DNA of 7,112 bases from an uncultured Clostridia bacterium (GTDB taxonomy: Bacteria > Bacillota > Clostridia > Oscillospirales > Oscillospiraceae), in the NCBI GenBank assembly GCA_945946745.1, contig CAMEWZ010000078.1, positions 1 through 7,112 of the forward strand, in the 5' to 3' direction. Below, piece after piece: positions 5,958 to 7,112 of the stretch (position 1 is the stretch's first letter; every line of letters starts with the position of its first letter). The notes under the pieces were generated by a model. The model was given only the letters and a program-made list of their open reading frames with translations, was not told the origin of the DNA and ran no database searches. The position numbers were made by a program, and so were the translations under genes.

Positions 5958-6941
5958 GTGAAGCAAAAGCCATTATGGACGGGAATGGGCGCGTTTTTGG
6001 GCATGCTGATTCTGATTCTGGATGGGAAAACAGCGCTGGCAGGCGGCGCCCAGGGCGTGGAGCTGTGTTTTAAAACGGTTATTCCGTCCCTGTTCCCCTT
6101 TTTCGTGCTTTCCAATCTGCTGACGAGCGCCCTGTCCGGCGTGCCGCTTCCTGTATTGCGCCCACTGGGGCAGTTTTGCGGCATGCCCAAGGGGACGGAA
6201 ACCTTGCTGATATCCGCCTTTTTCGGCGGATATCCCGTGGGCGCTCAGACTGTCGCAGCGGCTTACCGGAGCGGCCAGCTTTCTCGGGAAGAAGCACAGC
6301 GGCTGCTGGCCTTTTGCAGCAATGCCGGGCCGGCGTTTCTGTTCGGTATGGCCGCGTCCCTGTTTCCCAGGCGCTGGATGGCATGGGCGCTGTGGGGCAT
6401 TCATATTCTCAGCGCGGTTTTGACCGCCGCTTTCCTGCCGGGGAAAAGCGGCTCTGATGCGATCCTTCCCAAAGCCAAGGCTATGTCTCCAACCCAGGCG
6501 CTATGGCAGGCTTGTCGGGTGATGGCGGCGGTCTGCGGCTGGGTCGTCCTGTTCCGGGTGGTCATTGCGTTCCTTGACCGGTGGGTACTGTGGCTGCTGC
6601 CTGTCACCGTTCGAGTCGCGGTCGCCGGCTTTCTGGAGCTGTCCAACGGCTGCTGCGCGCTGGCAAGCATTCCCAACCCCTCCCTGCGTTTTCTGCTTTG
6701 CTCCGAAATGCTGGCCTTTGGCGGATTGTGCGTCACCATGCAGACGGTTTCCGTGACCCAGGGGCTTTCTCTGCGTTCCTATTTTTGGGGAAAGCTATCG
6801 CAAACAGCTCTCAGTCTGCTGCTGGCTGGCGCCGTAATGGGAGGCGTATGGGCGAAAAGTACCGCTTTTCTGCTCCTTCTGGCAGGGATTTCCCTAAAAA
6901 TCAGAAAAAACAGTAGCAATCCGGCAGCGGCTGGTGTATAA
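5958..6941 (+). CDS. ylbJ: YlbJ-like sporulation integral membrane protein
   Basis: A 327-residue, very hydrophobic protein with roughly eight to ten membrane segments (about 10-26, 41-59, 82-100, 118-136, 142-160, 189-207, 209-226, 244-262, 284-299, 302-315). The motifs VIPSLFPFFV (41-50), FFGGYPVGA (88-96), FCSNAGPAFLFG (119-130), LELSNG (226-231) and FGGLCVTMQ (254-262) match the YlbJ / nucleoside-recognition (Gate-like) family. In Bacillus YlbJ is made in the mother cell under sigma-E and is needed for heat-resistant spores; the substrate, if it is a transporter, is not settled. GTG 5958 is chosen over ATG 5910 because of the eight-base ribosome site just upstream and because the extra 16 residues lack family character. 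It is divergent from yqfC, unlike Bacillus, where ylbJ lies elsewhere. Some Clostridia have several paralogues, so orthology to ylbJ itself is likely but not proven. Confidence 0.85.
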   Translation: MKQKPLWTGMGAFLGMLILILDGKTALAGGAQGVELCFKTVIPSLFPFFVLSNLLTSALSGVPLPVLRPLGQFCGMPKGTETLLISAFFGGYPVGAQTVAAAYRSGQLSREEAQRLLAFCSNAGPAFLFGMAASLFPRRWMAWALWGIHILSAVLTAAFLPGKSGSDAILPKAKAMSPTQALWQACRVMAAVCGWVVLFRVVIAFLDRWVLWLLPVTVRVAVAGFLELSNGCCALASIPNPSLRFLLCSEMLAFGGLCVTMQTVSVTQGLSLRSYFWGKLSQTALSLLLAGAVMGGVWAKSTAFLLLLAGISLKIRKNSSNPAAAGV

Positions 6942-6942
6942 T
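6914..6942 (+). promoter_or_regulatory. Likely sigma-A promoter for the four-cysteine protein gene
   Basis: A perfect TATAAT (6937-6942) overlaps the ylbJ stop codon and is preceded at 17 nt by TAGCAA (6914-6919), which matches TTGACA at only 3 of 6 bases. The predicted start near 6949 would leave a leader of about 24 nt containing the GGAGG site. The consensus -10 box and good geometry support a separate, probably vegetative, promoter for the downstream gene. Confidence 0.5.
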
Positions 6943-6972
6943 GAGGGCACTTACCTTACGGAGGATACAACC

Positions 6973-7112
6973 ATGCTGTTTCGCAAAAAGATAGAGCCAT
7001 CCTGCGCCTACTGCCTTTACAGCGCCCATCTGGAGGACGAGCAGATCCTGTGCGCCAAAAAAGGCAGCCGCACCATGGCGGACAAGTGCTGGCGCTTTCG
7101 CTATGATCCCTG
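6973..7112 (+). CDS. Small four-cysteine protein, N-terminal part (cut by window edge)
   Basis: The first 46 codons are present, beginning MLFRKKIEPSCAYC, and the frame runs out of the window. GGAGG (6960-6964) lies 8 nt before the ATG. Cysteines at 11, 14, 27 and 39 form CxxC-x12-C-x11-C, and the visible end is CWRFRYDP. This looks like a small zinc- or metal-binding protein. I recall similar short uncharacterised proteins in Oscillospiraceae and relatives with the frame KKIEPxCAYC...C.KKG...C.RFRYDP, but I know no function. There is no membrane segment. It is transcribed in the same direction as the ylbJ-like gene, 31 nt after its stop, yet has its own TATAAT box, so it need not be a sporulation gene. 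Confidence 0.8.
   Translation, partial: MLFRKKIEPSCAYCLYSAHLEDEQILCAKKGSRTMADKCWRFRYDP

Noticed and set aside
5884..5973. 30-residue upstream extension of yqfC
   Set aside because: It crosses the divergent spacer, and the ATG at 5883 has a strong ribosome site and the expected family length.

Overview
The window looks like chromosomal DNA from a spore-forming, moderately GC-rich Clostridia bacterium, most likely in the Oscillospiraceae/Ruminococcaceae (the family is an inference). The evidence is the Firmicutes gene order yqfC-yqfD-phoH-ybeY-era-yqzL-recO, strong AGGAGG-type ribosome binding sites, sporulation genes (yqfC, yqfD, a ylbJ-like gene) and MutS2 next to RecO. It is dense core genome. 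I see no insertion sequence, phage gene, CRISPR array, tRNA or rRNA, and no gene-free stretch longer than 100 bases.

Minus strand, read from 5883 down to 1: yqfC, yqfD, phoH, ybeY, era, yqzL, recO and the first 339 codons of mutS2. Spacing is 1 nt (yqfC/yqfD), a 17-nt overlap (yqfD/phoH), 1 nt (phoH/ybeY), 24 nt (ybeY/era), 96 nt (era/yqzL), a 50-nt overlap (yqzL/recO) and 9 nt (recO/mutS2). This reads as one long transcription unit, possibly with an internal promoter before yqzL. It joins two spore-formation genes (YqfC, YqfD) to RNA/ribosome housekeeping (PhoH ATPase, YbeY endoribonuclease, Era GTPase) and then to DNA repair or recombination (RecO, MutS2).

Plus strand, from 5958: a YlbJ-like multi-pass sporulation membrane protein starts at a GTG behind a near-perfect Shine-Dalgarno, divergent from yqfC across a 74-bp spacer. 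It is followed by the start of a small four-cysteine protein (6973 to the window end) with a consensus TATAAT box overlapping the ylbJ stop codon.

No clearly new multi-gene system is visible. The items most worth a second look are the small yqzL gene overprinting the start of recO, the absence of yqfF/pgpH, dgkA and cdd from their usual places in this cluster, a GCATAGAAT box placed just before the ribosome binding site of two genes, and the uncharacterised four-cysteine protein at the right edge.
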